64,000 nucleotides of DNA from Paracoccus sp. IB05 (GTDB lineage Bacteria > Pseudomonadota > Alphaproteobacteria > Rhodobacterales > Rhodobacteraceae): positions 124,001 through 188,000 of the forward strand of contig NZ_JAEFCF010000002.1 of assembly GCF_016405985.1 (NCBI RefSeq). The letters run 5' to 3'. Below, piece by piece: positions 7,505 through 19,198 of this stretch; position 1 is the stretch's first letter, and the number at the start of each line of letters is the position of its first letter. The translations under genes were made by a program, and so were the position numbers. The notes under the pieces are model-generated. The model saw only the letters and a list, made by a program, of their open reading frames with translations. It ran no database searches and was not told the origin of the DNA.

Positions 7505-8740
7505 ATGAAACGCAACGTGTTGATCATTGGCGCCGGTGGCGTCGCTCAGGTGGTGGCGCATAAGGCGGCGCAGCTGAATGACCGCCTTGGGGAGCTGCAT
7601 ATCGCCAGCCGCACGAAGTCCAAGGCTGAGGCGATCATTGCCTCAGTCCATGAGAAAAGCGCGATGAAAGTAGCAGGTCGCTTTGACGCCCATTCGGTCG
7701 ACGCGATGGACAGCAAGGCGGTGGCGGCACTGATCCGCGAGACTGGCTCTCAGATTGTCATCAATGTGGGCTCTCCTTTCGTGAATATGACGGTGCTGGA
7801 CGCCTGTATCGAGACCGGCGTCGCTTATATTGACACCGCAATTCATGAAGATCCGACTAAGATCTGCGAGACGCCGCCCTGGTATGGCAATTATGAATGG
7901 AAAAAGCGCGACGCCTGCAAAGCGGCGGGCGTGACGGCCGTTCTGGGCATCGGTTTCGACCCGGGCGTGGTTAACGTCTGGGCGCGTGCTGCAGCCGATA
8001 TGATGGATAGGGTTACCGAGATCGACATCGTCGACATCAATGCCGGCTCCCATGGCAAGTATTTCGCGACCAATTTCGACCCTGAGATCAATTTCCGCGA
8101 GTTCACCGGCACGGTCTATTCCTGGCAGGGCGGTGCCTGGCAGGAAAACCAGATGTTCGAGATCGGGAAGACCTGGGATCTGCCGGTTGTCGGCCCGCAA
8201 AAGGCCTATATGTCGGGCCATGACGAGGTCCACAGCCTTGCCGCAAACTATCCCCAGGCCGATGTGCGGTTCTGGATGGGCTTTGGCGACCATTACATCA
8301 ACGTCTTTACCGTATTGAAAAACCTCGGGCTTTTGTCCGAGCAGCCGGTAAAGACCGCCGAAGGTCAGGAAGTCATCCCGCTGAAAGTGGTTAAGGCCGT
8401 GCTGCCCGATCCGGCAACCCTGGCGCCCGGCTATACCGGCAAGACGCTGATCGCGGATTTCGTCAAAGGCGAAAAAGACGGTCAGCCGGTCGAGGTGATG
8501 ATCTACAACACCGCCGACCACAAGGAAGCGTTTGAAGAGGTTGGCAGCCAGGGCATCAGCTATACCGCAGGTGTTCCGCCGGTTGCGGCTGCGGTTCTGA
8601 TTGCCGAAGGGCTTTGGGATGTCGGCACGATGGTTAATGCCGAAGAGCTGGATCCGAAGCCTTTTATCAATCTTCTTAACGAAATCGGCCTGCCGACGCG
8701 CATCATCGACAAGGATGGTGACCGATTGCTCAGCTACTGA
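7505..8740 (+). CDS. Carboxy(nor)spermidine dehydrogenase, saccharopine-dehydrogenase family
   Basis: 411 aa from the ATG at 7505, with AGAGGAGG 10 nt upstream. The N-terminal Rossmann motif is IIGAGGVAQVVAHKAA, followed by a saccharopine-dehydrogenase-like catalytic region (GIGFDPGVVNVWARAA). Although often auto-annotated as lysine biosynthesis, its position directly behind nspC identifies it as the NADPH-dependent enzyme that condenses aspartate semialdehyde with putrescine or diaminopropane to the carboxy-triamine. It shares one transcript with nspC and ends at a strong terminator. Confidence 0.88.
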   Translation: MKRNVLIIGAGGVAQVVAHKAAQLNDRLGELHIASRTKSKAEAIIASVHEKSAMKVAGRFDAHSVDAMDSKAVAALIRETGSQIVINVGSPFVNMTVLDACIETGVAYIDTAIHEDPTKICETPPWYGNYEWKKRDACKAAGVTAVLGIGFDPGVVNVWARAAADMMDRVTEIDIVDINAGSHGKYFATNFDPEINFREFTGTVYSWQGGAWQENQMFEIGKTWDLPVVGPQKAYMSGHDEVHSLAANYPQADVRFWMGFGDHYINVFTVLKNLGLLSEQPVKTAEGQEVIPLKVVKAVLPDPATLAPGYTGKTLIADFVKGEKDGQPVEVMIYNTADHKEAFEEVGSQGISYTAGVPPVAAAVLIAEGLWDVGTMVNAEELDPKPFINLLNEIGLPTRIIDKDGDRLLSY

Positions 8741-8745
8741 CAGCC

Positions 8746-8791
8746 AAAGAAAAACCCCCGCGAAGCGCCTGCTTCGCGGGGGTTTTTCTTT
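8746..8791. terminator. Bidirectional rho-independent terminator
   Basis: A perfect 21-bp inverted repeat (8746-8766 and 8771-8791) with a GCCT loop. The outer arms are A-rich and T-rich, so a U-tract follows the GC core on both strands. It sits between convergent genes: the polyamine operon (+) and gyrB (-). Confidence 0.95.
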
Positions 8792-8800
8792 ATGCTTCGT

Positions 8801-11281
<2,481 letters not shown>

Positions 11282-11332
11282 TTATAGCGGTTCAGGCCGG
11301 GAATGTCACGCATATGCCACAAGATTTTGTAG

Positions 11333-11953
11333 TCAGAGAAAGGGGATAAGCAGGGCCACAAGGATCAGCATAACCCCTGCCGCGATGTTGAGCCGCCGCA
11401 GCGCGGACGGGCTTTGCAACAGCGCCCGCGCCCGGTCGAGAAACAGCGCAAGGGCAAGATTTCCGAGCATCGGCACGAAGGCGGAAATCGAGATGATCGC
11501 CAGAATGTCCCAGCGGTTCAGCTGATCAAGCGAGAAGAACCCTGGCAGCGCCCCCATGTAAAACAGGATCGCCTTGGGGTTGCCGATCACCGCCGCAAGG
11601 CCGACGGTAAAGCCTGCGATCAGCCCGGGCCGCGTGAGCCGGCTGTCGGCGGTAACGGCACCGCCGGGCGCGCGCAGCAGCATGATCCCCATCAGGAGGA
11701 AAATCGCCGCCGCCAGCCAGCGCAGGATCTCGAGAAACCCGCCATATTGGCTGAGGATCCAGCTCATCCCCATGATTGCGGCGAAGGGCCAGGCCAGATC
11801 GCCAAGCGCCACCCCCACCGCCAGCGGCCAGGCCGCCGCAAAGCCGCCCGAAAGCGCCCGCGCGAGCAATGCGACCCAGACCGGTCCCGGCACCGCCCAA
11901 AGTGCTGCCATCGCGCCGGCATAGACCAGCAATTGCCACAGGGTCACGGTCAT
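11333..11953 (-). CDS. LysE/RhtB-family amino acid exporter
   Basis: 206 aa with about six hydrophobic segments. The family motif WAVPGPVWVALLARALSGG lies in the first helix-loop and GNPKAILFYMGALPGFF in the middle helix, both hallmarks of LysE/RhtB exporters in the inner membrane. Substrate specificity cannot be derived. It begins just downstream of the VOC protein gene (4-bp gap), suggesting one transcript. Confidence 0.88.
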   Translation of the reverse strand: MTVTLWQLLVYAGAMAALWAVPGPVWVALLARALSGGFAAAWPLAVGVALGDLAWPFAAIMGMSWILSQYGGFLEILRWLAAAIFLLMGIMLLRAPGGAVTADSRLTRPGLIAGFTVGLAAVIGNPKAILFYMGALPGFFSLDQLNRWDILAIISISAFVPMLGNLALALFLDRARALLQSPSALRRLNIAAGVMLILVALLIPFL

Positions 11954-11957
11954 GGGG

Positions 11958-12386
11958 TCATTCCGGTAAGGTCAGGCTGCCATCGGCATTCAGCGGCCAG
12001 AAAGGGTTCATCGCCACTTCCCAGACATGGCCATCCGCATCGGCCCAATAGCCGGAATAGCCGCCCCAGAACACACCTTCAGGCGCTTTCAGCGCGGTTG
12101 CGCCCGCCGCCAGCGCCGCAGCATAGGCCGCGTCAACTTCGGCCTCTGTGGCGAAATTCTGCGCCAGCGTCACCGCGCCGCTGCCAAGCGCGGCGCCGGG
12201 CCGCCCCTGATCTGCGGCCAGCGCCGCGCGCCCGAACAGCGCCAGCGCCAGACCGTTGATCTGGAAAAAGGCCACCCCCTCCTGGCTCTCGCCATGTTCC
12301 TGCCAGCCCAGCCGTGCATAAAAGGCCCGTGCTGCGGTCAGATCGGCCACGCCGAGGGTGATCAGGGTAACGCGTTGTGGTGTCAT
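11958..12386 (-). CDS. VOC (glyoxalase/bleomycin-resistance fold) protein
   Basis: 142 aa. The two beta-alpha-beta-beta-beta halves of the VOC fold are visible: VTLITLGVADLTAARAFYARLGW at the start and GYWADADGHVWEVAMNP at the end. The second carries the Glu usually used as a metal ligand. Such proteins range from lyases to dioxygenases and antibiotic-binding proteins, so the activity is open. Its start overlaps the recF stop (ATGA), so it is in the recF transcript. Confidence 0.85.
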   Translation of the reverse strand: MTPQRVTLITLGVADLTAARAFYARLGWQEHGESQEGVAFFQINGLALALFGRAALAADQGRPGAALGSGAVTLAQNFATEAEVDAAYAAALAAGATALKAPEGVFWGGYSGYWADADGHVWEVAMNPFWPLNADGSLTLPE

Positions 12387-13471
12387 TGGCTCACTCTCGA
12401 CCGGGTGCCGTCTGCGGCGACAACCAGTGTCTGCGCCCTTCCGTCAAGGCTGTCAAACAAGGATGCATCTGTCCCGGTCATCAGCGCCTGGGCGCCCAGT
12501 GCACAGATCTCGTCATAAAGCGCCGCGCGCCGGCCCGGGTCGAGATGCGCCGCCACCTCATCCAGCAGCAAAACCGGCGCGAAACCGGTCTCGGCCGCCA
12601 GAGCACGCGCATTGGCGAGGATCAGCGAGATCAGGAGCGCCTTCTGCTCGCCGGTAGAGCACATCGCGACCGGCACGCCCTTATCGCTGTAGACCGCCTC
12701 GAGATCGGCACGATGCGGCCCCGCCAGCGCCCGCCCTGCAGCCATATCCCGCCGCCGGCCCAATGCCAGGGCGGTGGCAAGATTGCCCTTGTCGTCTTCC
12801 GGGTGGCTCAGGCTGAGATCGGCTCGGGGAAAGGCCGAAACCGCCCCGGCCTGGGCCGCTTTGATCCGCTCCAGCACTGCGCTCCGGTTGGCGGCGATGA
12901 TCGTGCCGGTCTCGGCCATCCGCGCCTCAAGCGCGGAATACCAGTGCGGGTCGCTGACATCGTCGCGAAACAGACGATTGCGCTGCCGCATCGCCTTTTC
13001 ATAGGCCAGCGTGGCCTCGGCATGGTCGGGAAAAAACGACAAAGCCATGCGGTCGAGGAATTTGCGCCGCCCCTCGGCGCCTTCCAGCCAGAGCCGGTCC
13101 ATCGCCGGCACCAGCCACAGAACCCGCATCACCTGACCAAGCGCCAGCTGGGTCGAGGTCTTGTCATCAAGCCGGACCTGCCGCGTCCCGCCCGGTTCGG
13201 CCCAGGTTTCCAGCCGGTGCAACCCGCCCGGGCCCGAAACATCCGCAGTGATTTTCCAGCCGATCGCTTCGGGCCGGCGGATGAATTCCTCAGACGTCGC
13301 CCCACGCAAACCGCGCCCCGGCGACAGGAGCGACACCGCTTCCAGAATATTGGTCTTTCCGGCGCCATTCGCGCCGGAAAGCGCCACCGGTCTTCCGTCA
13401 AATTCCAGCCGCAAAGCCTGGTGGCTGCGAAAATGCGACAGGCTCAGCGCAGTGACCCAAAGCCCGCTCAT
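12383..13471 (-). CDS. recF: DNA replication and repair protein RecF
   Basis: 362 aa. It is an SMC-like ATPase: Walker A GANGAGKTNILEAVSLL near residue 35, a signature region around STGEQKALLISL, and Walker B VLLLDEVAAHLD. RecF helps load RecA at single-strand gaps with RecO and RecR. It follows dnaN in the conserved order. A short GC hairpin (about 13498-13515, GTGGGGG/CCCCCAC) lies in the 58-bp gap to dnaN without a T-run. Confidence 0.96.
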   Translation of the reverse strand: MSGLWVTALSLSHFRSHQALRLEFDGRPVALSGANGAGKTNILEAVSLLSPGRGLRGATSEEFIRRPEAIGWKITADVSGPGGLHRLETWAEPGGTRQVRLDDKTSTQLALGQVMRVLWLVPAMDRLWLEGAEGRRKFLDRMALSFFPDHAEATLAYEKAMRQRNRLFRDDVSDPHWYSALEARMAETGTIIAANRSAVLERIKAAQAGAVSAFPRADLSLSHPEDDKGNLATALALGRRRDMAAGRALAGPHRADLEAVYSDKGVPVAMCSTGEQKALLISLILANARALAAETGFAPVLLLDEVAAHLDPGRRAALYDEICALGAQALMTGTDASLFDSLDGRAQTLVVAADGTRSRVSQ

Positions 13472-13529
13472 TTTCTGTCCCTAAATATCCCGGGGGTGTG
13501 GGGGCTGGCCCCCACGTTGCGGCCCGAAA

Positions 13530-14648
13530 TCAGACGCGCATCGGCATCACAACATAGACCGCCGATGTATCATTGCCTTCGCGCATCAGCGTCGGATCGC
13601 CTGAAGAATTGAACAGGAACACCGCATTCTCACGATCCACCTGGCTGGCAATCTCCAGCAGGTATTTCGCGTTGAAACCGATTTCCAGCCGCTCATCGGC
13701 ATAGGCGACGGCGAGCTCTTCCTCCGCCGCACCGCTGTCCGGCGCATTGACCGAAAGCACCAGCCGATCCTCGTCAAGCGACAGCTTCACCGCGCGCGAG
13801 CGTTCCGACGACACGGTTGCCACCCGGTCAACCGCCTTGGCGAATTCGCTGGCGTCAACCTCAAGCCGGCGGGTATTATGCTGCGGGATCACGCGGGTAT
13901 AATCCGGGAAAGTGCCGTCGATCACTTTCGAGGTCAGCGTGATCGCCGGGGTCGCGAAGCGGATCTTGGTCTCGGAAACCGAAACCGCGATTTTCGCCTC
14001 ATCATCATCAAGCAGCTTGCGCAGCTCGTTGACGGTTTTGCGCGGCACGATCACGCCAGCCATCTCTTCGGCGCCCGCCGGCAGCGGCGCATCGATCCGT
14101 GCGAGGCGGTGACCATCGGTCGCTACCGCGCGCAAGACCGGGCCATCATCGCCGGTCGAGACATGCAGATAGACGCCGTTCAGATAATAGCGTGTCTCTT
14201 CCGTCGAAATCGCGAATTTCGCCTTGTCGAACAGCCGGCGCAGATCGGTTGCGGGGGCCGAAAAATTCGTGCTGTATTCAGATGACGCCATCACCGGGAA
14301 ATCTTCTTTCGGCAGCGTCGCCAGGCTGAAGGTCGAGCGCCCTGCCGTGATCGTCAGCCGCCCCGAGGCGCCATCCTCTGACAGGTTGACCAGCGCGCCA
14401 TCCGGCAGTTTCCGCACGATCTCATGCAGCATGACCGCCGAGACCGTGGTTGCTCCGGCGCGTTCGACCATTGCATCGGTCCGGTCGACCACTTCGATAT
14501 CCAGATCGGTCGCGCGGAAAGACACCTGGGCGCCTTCAGCCTCGATCAGCACATTGGCAAGGATCGGGATCGTATTGCGCCGCTCGACAACGGATTGAGC
14601 CTGAGCCAGCGCCTTGAGAAGCGATGCGCGTTCGATCGAGAGTTTCAT
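13530..14648 (-). CDS. dnaN: DNA polymerase III sliding clamp (beta subunit)
   Basis: 372 aa from the ATG at 14648 (MKLSIERASLLKAL, the conserved clamp start); an upstream in-frame start at 14672 would add 8 residues unlike the family. Three clamp domains of about 120 aa each are seen, with SVVERRNTIPILANVLIEA in domain 1 and the C-terminal end VYVVMPMRV (MPMR, the conserved clamp C-terminus). It tethers Pol III and partner proteins to DNA. It follows dnaA after a 177-bp gap that holds two perfect palindromes. Confidence 0.97.
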   Translation of the reverse strand: MKLSIERASLLKALAQAQSVVERRNTIPILANVLIEAEGAQVSFRATDLDIEVVDRTDAMVERAGATTVSAVMLHEIVRKLPDGALVNLSEDGASGRLTITAGRSTFSLATLPKEDFPVMASSEYSTNFSAPATDLRRLFDKAKFAISTEETRYYLNGVYLHVSTGDDGPVLRAVATDGHRLARIDAPLPAGAEEMAGVIVPRKTVNELRKLLDDDEAKIAVSVSETKIRFATPAITLTSKVIDGTFPDYTRVIPQHNTRRLEVDASEFAKAVDRVATVSSERSRAVKLSLDEDRLVLSVNAPDSGAAEEELAVAYADERLEIGFNAKYLLEIASQVDRENAVFLFNSSGDPTLMREGNDTSAVYVVMPMRV

Positions 14649-14775
14649 TCGTCCAAATCCTCTTGCCCGCATTCAGGGCGCACGAAGCGGGCCGGGAAGC
14701 CCGGCTGCCTGTTTTGCCTGACTTTGCGAAGCTTTGCCAGTCTCGTCAAGACCGTGCCGTATCCATCTGGCGTAA

Positions 14776-14799
14776 CCCGGAGTTTTTAAAAACTCCGGG
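14776..14799. terminator. Perfect 24-bp palindrome between dnaA and dnaN
   Basis: CCCGGAGTTTTTAAAAACTCCGGG is fully self-complementary. It abuts a second palindrome on the dnaA side. Read from dnaA (minus strand) it is the second of two tandem hairpins just behind the stop codon. It may attenuate dnaA transcription before dnaN or stabilise the dnaA message. Confidence 0.5.
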
Positions 14800-14821
14800 C
14801 CGATTTCTTGCAAGAAATCGG
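14800..14821. terminator. Perfect 22-bp palindrome directly behind dnaA
   Basis: CCGATTTCTTGCAAGAAATCGG is fully self-complementary, lies 4 bp from the dnaA stop codon and is contiguous with the 24-bp palindrome. No U-tract follows on the minus strand, so a classic terminator is not certain. Confidence 0.5.
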
Positions 14822-14825
14822 GCGG

Positions 14826-16217
14826 TCAGCCTTGCAACAGTCGCTTGAGCAACTGGATGTCATCAGCAAGCTGGCTGTCGATGGCCGCCAGTTCCTCGAT
14901 TTTCCTCACGCCATGCATGATCGTTGTATGATCACGCCCGCCAAAACGGCGGCCAATTTCCGGCAAAGAGCGCGAGGTCAGCTGTTTCGACAGATACATC
15001 GCCACCTGACGCGGGCGCGCGATGGTGCGCAGGCGCTTTGGCCCGATCATATCCGAGAGCCTGATATTGTAATGCTCGGCGACCTTGCGCTGGATCTCCT
15101 CGATCGACAGTTTGCGATCCGAGGCGCGCAGAATGTCGGCGAGACAGTCCTGCGCCAGTTCCAGGGTGATTTCACGCCCAACCAGCGAGGCGAAGGCGTA
15201 AAGCCGGGTCAGCGCGCCTTCCAGCACCCGCACATTGGTCGTGATACGATGCGCGAGGAACTCCAGCACGCCCTGGCTGATCGCAAGCCCGCCATATTGG
15301 CCACGGTAGAATTCGGCTTTCTGCTGCAGAATGCCGAGACGCAGCTCGTAATCGGTCGGATGCAGGTCAACCACCAGACCGCATTGCAGGCGTGATTTGA
15401 TCCGGTCTTCCAGATCCTTGATCTCGCCCGGGGCGCGGTCGGCCGAGATGATGATCTGCTTGTTCTGATCCACCAGCGCGTTGAAAGTATGGAAGAACTC
15501 CTCCTGGGTGGAATCCTTGCCGGCGATGAATTGCACATCATCCACCATCAGCACATCGACCGAGCGGAACAGCGATTTGAAATCCATCACCTGTTTGTCG
15601 CGCAGCGCCTGGATGAAGCGATACATGAACTGCTCGGCCGAGAGGTAGAGCACCTTCAGATCGGGCTTCTGCTCGCGCAGCTCATGCGCGATGGCATGCA
15701 TCAGGTGGGTTTTGCCGAGACCGACGCCACCATAAAGAAACAGCGGGTTGAAGGTGACTGGTCCGCCTTCGGCCACGCGGCGCGCGGCAGCATGGGCGAG
15801 CTCGTTCGGCTTGCCGACCACAAAACTGTCAAAGGTGAAGCGACCGTCCAGCGGAGCGCCCGGCAGATCATCGTCCTGGGTCGCACGGCCGCGGGTCTGT
15901 GGTGCAGGGGCCGCGACTGCCGGTCTGGTGCCCGCAGCACGCTGGGAAGACGCGGTCGCGGCAGAGCGCGGGGCATCAGTGCCGACAAGGAATTCAAGCC
16001 GCTCGACCAGAGCGCCGGAGGTCAGCAGCTGATTGCGGATATGGTCGCCATAGTTGCGTTGCACCCAGTCTCCGAAAAACGGGGTGGGGACCTCGAACAG
16101 CGCGACGCCGCCCTCCAGCTGTGACAGCCGCAGGGGTTCGATCCAGGTTGTATAATTATTTCGTCCGACCCGGCTGATGAGACCTTCGCGGATCTGCCCC
16201 CAAGTTTCATTCGTCAT
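14826..16217 (-). CDS. dnaA: Chromosomal replication initiator DnaA
   Basis: 463 aa. Domain I has W-containing start WGQIREGLISRVG; a variable linker rich in Ala/Pro follows (about 90-125). The AAA+ domain has Walker A GGVGLGKTHLMHAIA and Walker B VLMVDDVQFIAGKDSTQEEFF. Domain IV ends with the DnaA-box-reading helix GRRFGGRDHTTIMHGVRKIE. It opens the replication origin. The upstream 700 bp lack recognisable DnaA-box clusters, so the origin may be elsewhere. Confidence 0.98.
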   Translation of the reverse strand: MTNETWGQIREGLISRVGRNNYTTWIEPLRLSQLEGGVALFEVPTPFFGDWVQRNYGDHIRNQLLTSGALVERLEFLVGTDAPRSAATASSQRAAGTRPAVAAPAPQTRGRATQDDDLPGAPLDGRFTFDSFVVGKPNELAHAAARRVAEGGPVTFNPLFLYGGVGLGKTHLMHAIAHELREQKPDLKVLYLSAEQFMYRFIQALRDKQVMDFKSLFRSVDVLMVDDVQFIAGKDSTQEEFFHTFNALVDQNKQIIISADRAPGEIKDLEDRIKSRLQCGLVVDLHPTDYELRLGILQQKAEFYRGQYGGLAISQGVLEFLAHRITTNVRVLEGALTRLYAFASLVGREITLELAQDCLADILRASDRKLSIEEIQRKVAEHYNIRLSDMIGPKRLRTIARPRQVAMYLSKQLTSRSLPEIGRRFGGRDHTTIMHGVRKIEELAAIDSQLADDIQLLKRLLQG

Positions 16218-16848
16218 TCTAACCAGACCTGCCCAATCACCTCACCGCTCCGCCCGATGCGGCACGGTCGAATTCGCGAGACCCGACCTTTTGACCGCCG
16301 CACCGGAAAGGCTGCGAAGGTCAGAGGGTCATCCTCCGCCGCAGGGCAAAACATAAGACATGCCGGGCAGACCTGCTGCACCGGCCGGGCACCAGACAAA
16401 AGCCAGAGTGCTGGCTCTATCCGGTTGAACACAAACTGAAATCCCCGATCTTATTGGCTGGCAGCCCAAGGTGTCGGTTGTGATTTCAGGTTTGCGACAT
16501 TTCCCTGTCCCCCAGGGCGAAGTGAATCGCCTGGTCAAAGTAGCAAGCCGCGCGCGCGCTCTGCAACTGAACAACTCGCTTGACACAGAGTCCGTCGGGG
16601 CGAATCCTGAAGAGGCGGCAGAAGCGCTACGTTCTCTGGCTGTCTGAGGCCATGTCAGCGGCAAAATCCCGCCCGAAATCCGACAGTGCGGATATTTTTC
16701 CCGCGCGGGATTGACCCCTGTACGGCGCCTGGGGAATCGCTTTGTTAACGCGGCATGGCGGGGTCTTCTCGCCGCGCCTGCGCCGGACTGGTTCCAGACT
16801 GGTTCCAGACTGGTTCCAGACTGGCTCCGGACCGGGAGGCAGGGCACG
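16218..16848. other. dnaA upstream region
   Basis: About 630 bp between dnaA and rpsT (both minus strand) with no credible gene. It must hold the dnaA promoter. I found no TTATCCACA-type DnaA boxes by eye. A tandem 11-bp repeat occupies 16786-16829, listed separately. Confidence 0.5.
16786..16829. repeat. Four tandem 11-bp repeats upstream of dnaA
   Basis: The unit GACTGGTTCCA is repeated exactly at 16786-16796, 16797-16807 and 16808-16818, and with two changes at 16819-16829. The 11-bp period is close to one helical turn, so repeats face the same side of the helix. It lies between the rpsT terminator and the dnaA promoter region. Confidence 0.9.
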
Positions 16849-16879
16849 GAAAAGGGCGCGATCCCTGCGGATCGCGCCC
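16849..16879 (-). terminator. rpsT terminator
   Basis: GGGCGCGATC (16854-16863) and GATCGCGCCC (16870-16879) form a 10-bp stem with a 6-nt loop. On the minus strand TTTTCC follows (16848-16853). It is placed 38 bp behind the rpsT stop. Confidence 0.88.
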
Positions 16880-16916
16880 TCAGATTTCCCCGATACGCCG
16901 GGACGGTGAACCGAAT

Positions 16917-17189
16917 TCAGGCGGTTGCGCCGGTGGTTTTCACACGGGCCGAGAGGCGCGACATTTTGCGCGCAACGGTGTTCTTGTGCAGAACGCCCTT
17001 GGTCACGCCACGTGCCAGCTCGGGCTGAGCGGCTTTCAGAGCGGCGGCCGCAGCAGCCTGGTCGCCCGAAGCGATGGCTTCTTCAACTTTGCGCAGGAAG
17101 GTGCGGATGCGCGAGCGGCGGGCTTTATTCACGTCATGACGTGCTTCGGCCTGGCGGGCGCGTTTTTTCGACTGGGCGGTATTTGCCAT
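16917..17189 (-). CDS. rpsT: 30S ribosomal protein S20
   Basis: 90 aa from the ATG at 17189 ([15 protein letters not shown], the family start), strongly basic with long helices ([37 protein letters not shown]). S20 binds 16S rRNA early in 30S assembly. Being the gene before dnaA is a common alphaproteobacterial arrangement. It ends at a good terminator, so dnaA uses its own promoter. Confidence 0.97.
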   Translation of the reverse strand: MANTAQSKKRARQAEARHDVNKARRSRIRTFLRKVEEAIASGDQAAAAAALKAAQPELARGVTKGVLHKNTVARKMSRLSARVKTTGATA

Positions 17190-17353
17190 GGGCTTTGTCC
17201 TTCGGATATCAAACTTTAAATGCACGAAACCCGATGGCCCCGCCCATATGGCCAAAACTGGCCCGGAGGACGGGAATCACAAATGCCTAAGCGGGCCCAC
17301 GCGCATGTCTGACGGGGCCTATACGCGAAAGGCCCCGGCTTTGCAAACGGGAA

Positions 17354-18130
17354 TCAGCGGTCGCGGAATTGCGGCTGGCGCTTTTCCAGGAAGGCGGCCA
17401 TGCCCTCTTTCTGGTCTTCGGTCGCGAAGGCGGCATGGAACATGCGGCGCTCGAACAGGAGCCCTTCGGAAAGGCTGGTCTCTTCGGCGCGGTTCACGGT
17501 TTCTTTCACGATCATCGCGGTGATCATCGACTTTTCGGAAATCTTTGCCGCAATTTTCAGCGCCTCTTCCAGCAGGGTTTTCGCCGGGAAGATGCGGCTC
17601 ACAAGGCCCGAACGCTCCGCCTCGGCAGCCTCCATGAAGCGCCCGGTCAGATGCATATCCATTGATTTCGACTTGCCCACGAGGCGCGTCAGACGCTGGG
17701 TGCCGCCCATGCCGGCGCAGATGCCCAGATTGATCTCGGGCTGGCCGAACTTCGCGGTATCCGCGGCGATGATGAAATCGCTCAGCATCGCCAGCTCGCA
17801 GCCGCCGCCCAGGCAATAGCCCGACACGGCCGCGATGACAGGGGTGCGGCAGCGCATGATCGCCTCGGCCTCGGGGCCGAAGAGATTGTCGAAAAATACA
17901 TCGGTAAAGCCTTTGGAGGCCATTTCCTTCACATCGGCGCCGGCCGCAAAGGCCTTTTCGCTGCCGGTGATCACGATGCAGCGCACCTTGTCATTCTTGT
18001 CTGCGGCGGTGACCGCCTGCGCCAGCTCTTTCATCAGCTGCGAATTCAGCGCGTTCAGCGCATCGGGGCGGTTGAGACGGATGAGGCAGGTATAATCCTC
18101 GATCTCGACGATCAGGGTTTCATAGGCCAT
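17354..18130 (-). CDS. Enoyl-CoA hydratase (crotonase)
   Basis: 258 aa from the ATG at 18130 ([22 protein letters not shown]), the typical length for short-chain enoyl-CoA hydratase. The oxyanion-hole segment is AGADVKEM. Both catalytic glutamates seem present: one in [12 protein letters not shown] and one in FGQPEINLG, followed by [10 protein letters not shown]. It hydrates trans-2-enoyl-CoA in beta-oxidation. It stands between rpsT and mutM on the same strand, a placement seen in relatives. Confidence 0.92.
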   Translation of the reverse strand: MAYETLIVEIEDYTCLIRLNRPDALNALNSQLMKELAQAVTAADKNDKVRCIVITGSEKAFAAGADVKEMASKGFTDVFFDNLFGPEAEAIMRCRTPVIAAVSGYCLGGGCELAMLSDFIIAADTAKFGQPEINLGICAGMGGTQRLTRLVGKSKSMDMHLTGRFMEAAEAERSGLVSRIFPAKTLLEEALKIAAKISEKSMITAMIVKETVNRAEETSLSEGLLFERRMFHAAFATEDQKEGMAAFLEKRQPQFRDR

Positions 18131-18197
18131 CGCGGGGTCTCCGGTTAACAGGTCCGTGACTCCTGCCACCTGAGGGTCAGGAAGGCAAGCTGAGCCC

Positions 18198-19049
18198 TTA
18201 TCGCTGGCAGTCCGGACAGAAGAAGGACGATCTGCCTGCCTGCACGATCCGCGCAATGCTGCCTTTGCAGCCAGGTGTGGTGCAGGCACCGCCCTCGCGG
18301 CCATAGACGCGGAAACTGTGCTGGAAATAGCCAAGCTCGCCATCGGCCTGGCGGTAATCTTTCAGAGAAGATCCTCCGGCCTCAATCGCCTCTGACAGCA
18401 CTTCGCGGATCAGCGGCACAAGGCCCTGGGCCTGTTTACCGGTCAGATCGCCCGCAAGCCGGTCGGGGGCGATACCGGCGCGAAACAACACCTCACAGAC
18501 ATAGATATTGCCCAGACCCGCGACGATCCGCTGATCCAGCAGCGCCGATTTCACCGGCGTCTTCCGCCCCGCAAGCCGCGCCGCCAGGTACGCGCCGTCA
18601 AACGCATTCCCCAGCGGCTCCGGCCCGATCACGGCGAGGAGCGGATGCGCCTCGGCACTCACGGTGTCCAGAAGATCCATCGCGCCAAAGCGGCGGGGAT
18701 CGTTGAAGGTCACACGCGCGCCGCCCGCCATATCGAAGACGACATGGTCATGTTTAGCAGGCGCCGGATGGTTGTGATGAAAACCGCCAACCTGGGCACC
18801 CGAAATCAGCATCCGCCCCGACATGCCAAGATGGATCAGCAGCGTCTCGCCGGTTGAAAGATCCGCAAGGATGTATTTCGACCGCCGCCGCAGCGCGTTG
18901 ATGCGCGCGCCGGTCAGCCGTTCTGCCATGCGCGGCGGAAAGGGCCAGCGCAGATCGGGGCGGTTCACCTGCGCGGCGAGGATCTGCTGCCCCTCCATCA
19001 CCGGCTCAAGCCCGCGGCGCACGGTTTCCACTTCGGGCAGTTCCGGCAT
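18198..19049 (-). CDS. mutM: Formamidopyrimidine-DNA glycosylase
   Basis: 283 aa from the ATG at 19049, giving the obligatory [17 protein letters not shown]-terminus in which Pro2 is the catalytic nucleophile and Glu3 assists. The helix-two-turn-helix region precedes a zinc finger with four cysteines ([10 protein letters not shown] and FFCPDCQR at the C-terminus). It removes 8-oxoguanine and nicks abasic sites. It is divergent from ubiE, with about 150 bp for two promoters. Confidence 0.97.
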   Translation of the reverse strand: MPELPEVETVRRGLEPVMEGQQILAAQVNRPDLRWPFPPRMAERLTGARINALRRRSKYILADLSTGETLLIHLGMSGRMLISGAQVGGFHHNHPAPAKHDHVVFDMAGGARVTFNDPRRFGAMDLLDTVSAEAHPLLAVIGPEPLGNAFDGAYLAARLAGRKTPVKSALLDQRIVAGLGNIYVCEVLFRAGIAPDRLAGDLTGKQAQGLVPLIREVLSEAIEAGGSSLKDYRQADGELGYFQHSFRVYGREGGACTTPGCKGSIARIVQAGRSSFFCPDCQR

Positions 19050-19198
19050 GATCATCTTCCCCTGGATTCGCAGGCGAAACCTAAGCGCAAGACCGCCCCG
19101 CTCCAAGAGGCTGCGCGGTTTGACTGGTTTCCCTTTGCGCTCTTGCGGTATATCCCCGGTGCAGAGCCGTTATCCGCGGCACAATCCGGGCGAAAACC

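Noticed and set aside
16218-16916. Search for a replication origin (DnaA-box cluster) upstream of dnaA
   Set aside because: I found no TTATCCACA-like 9-mers nor an AT-rich unwinding stretch. The gene order alone is not evidence of oriC in alphaproteobacteria.
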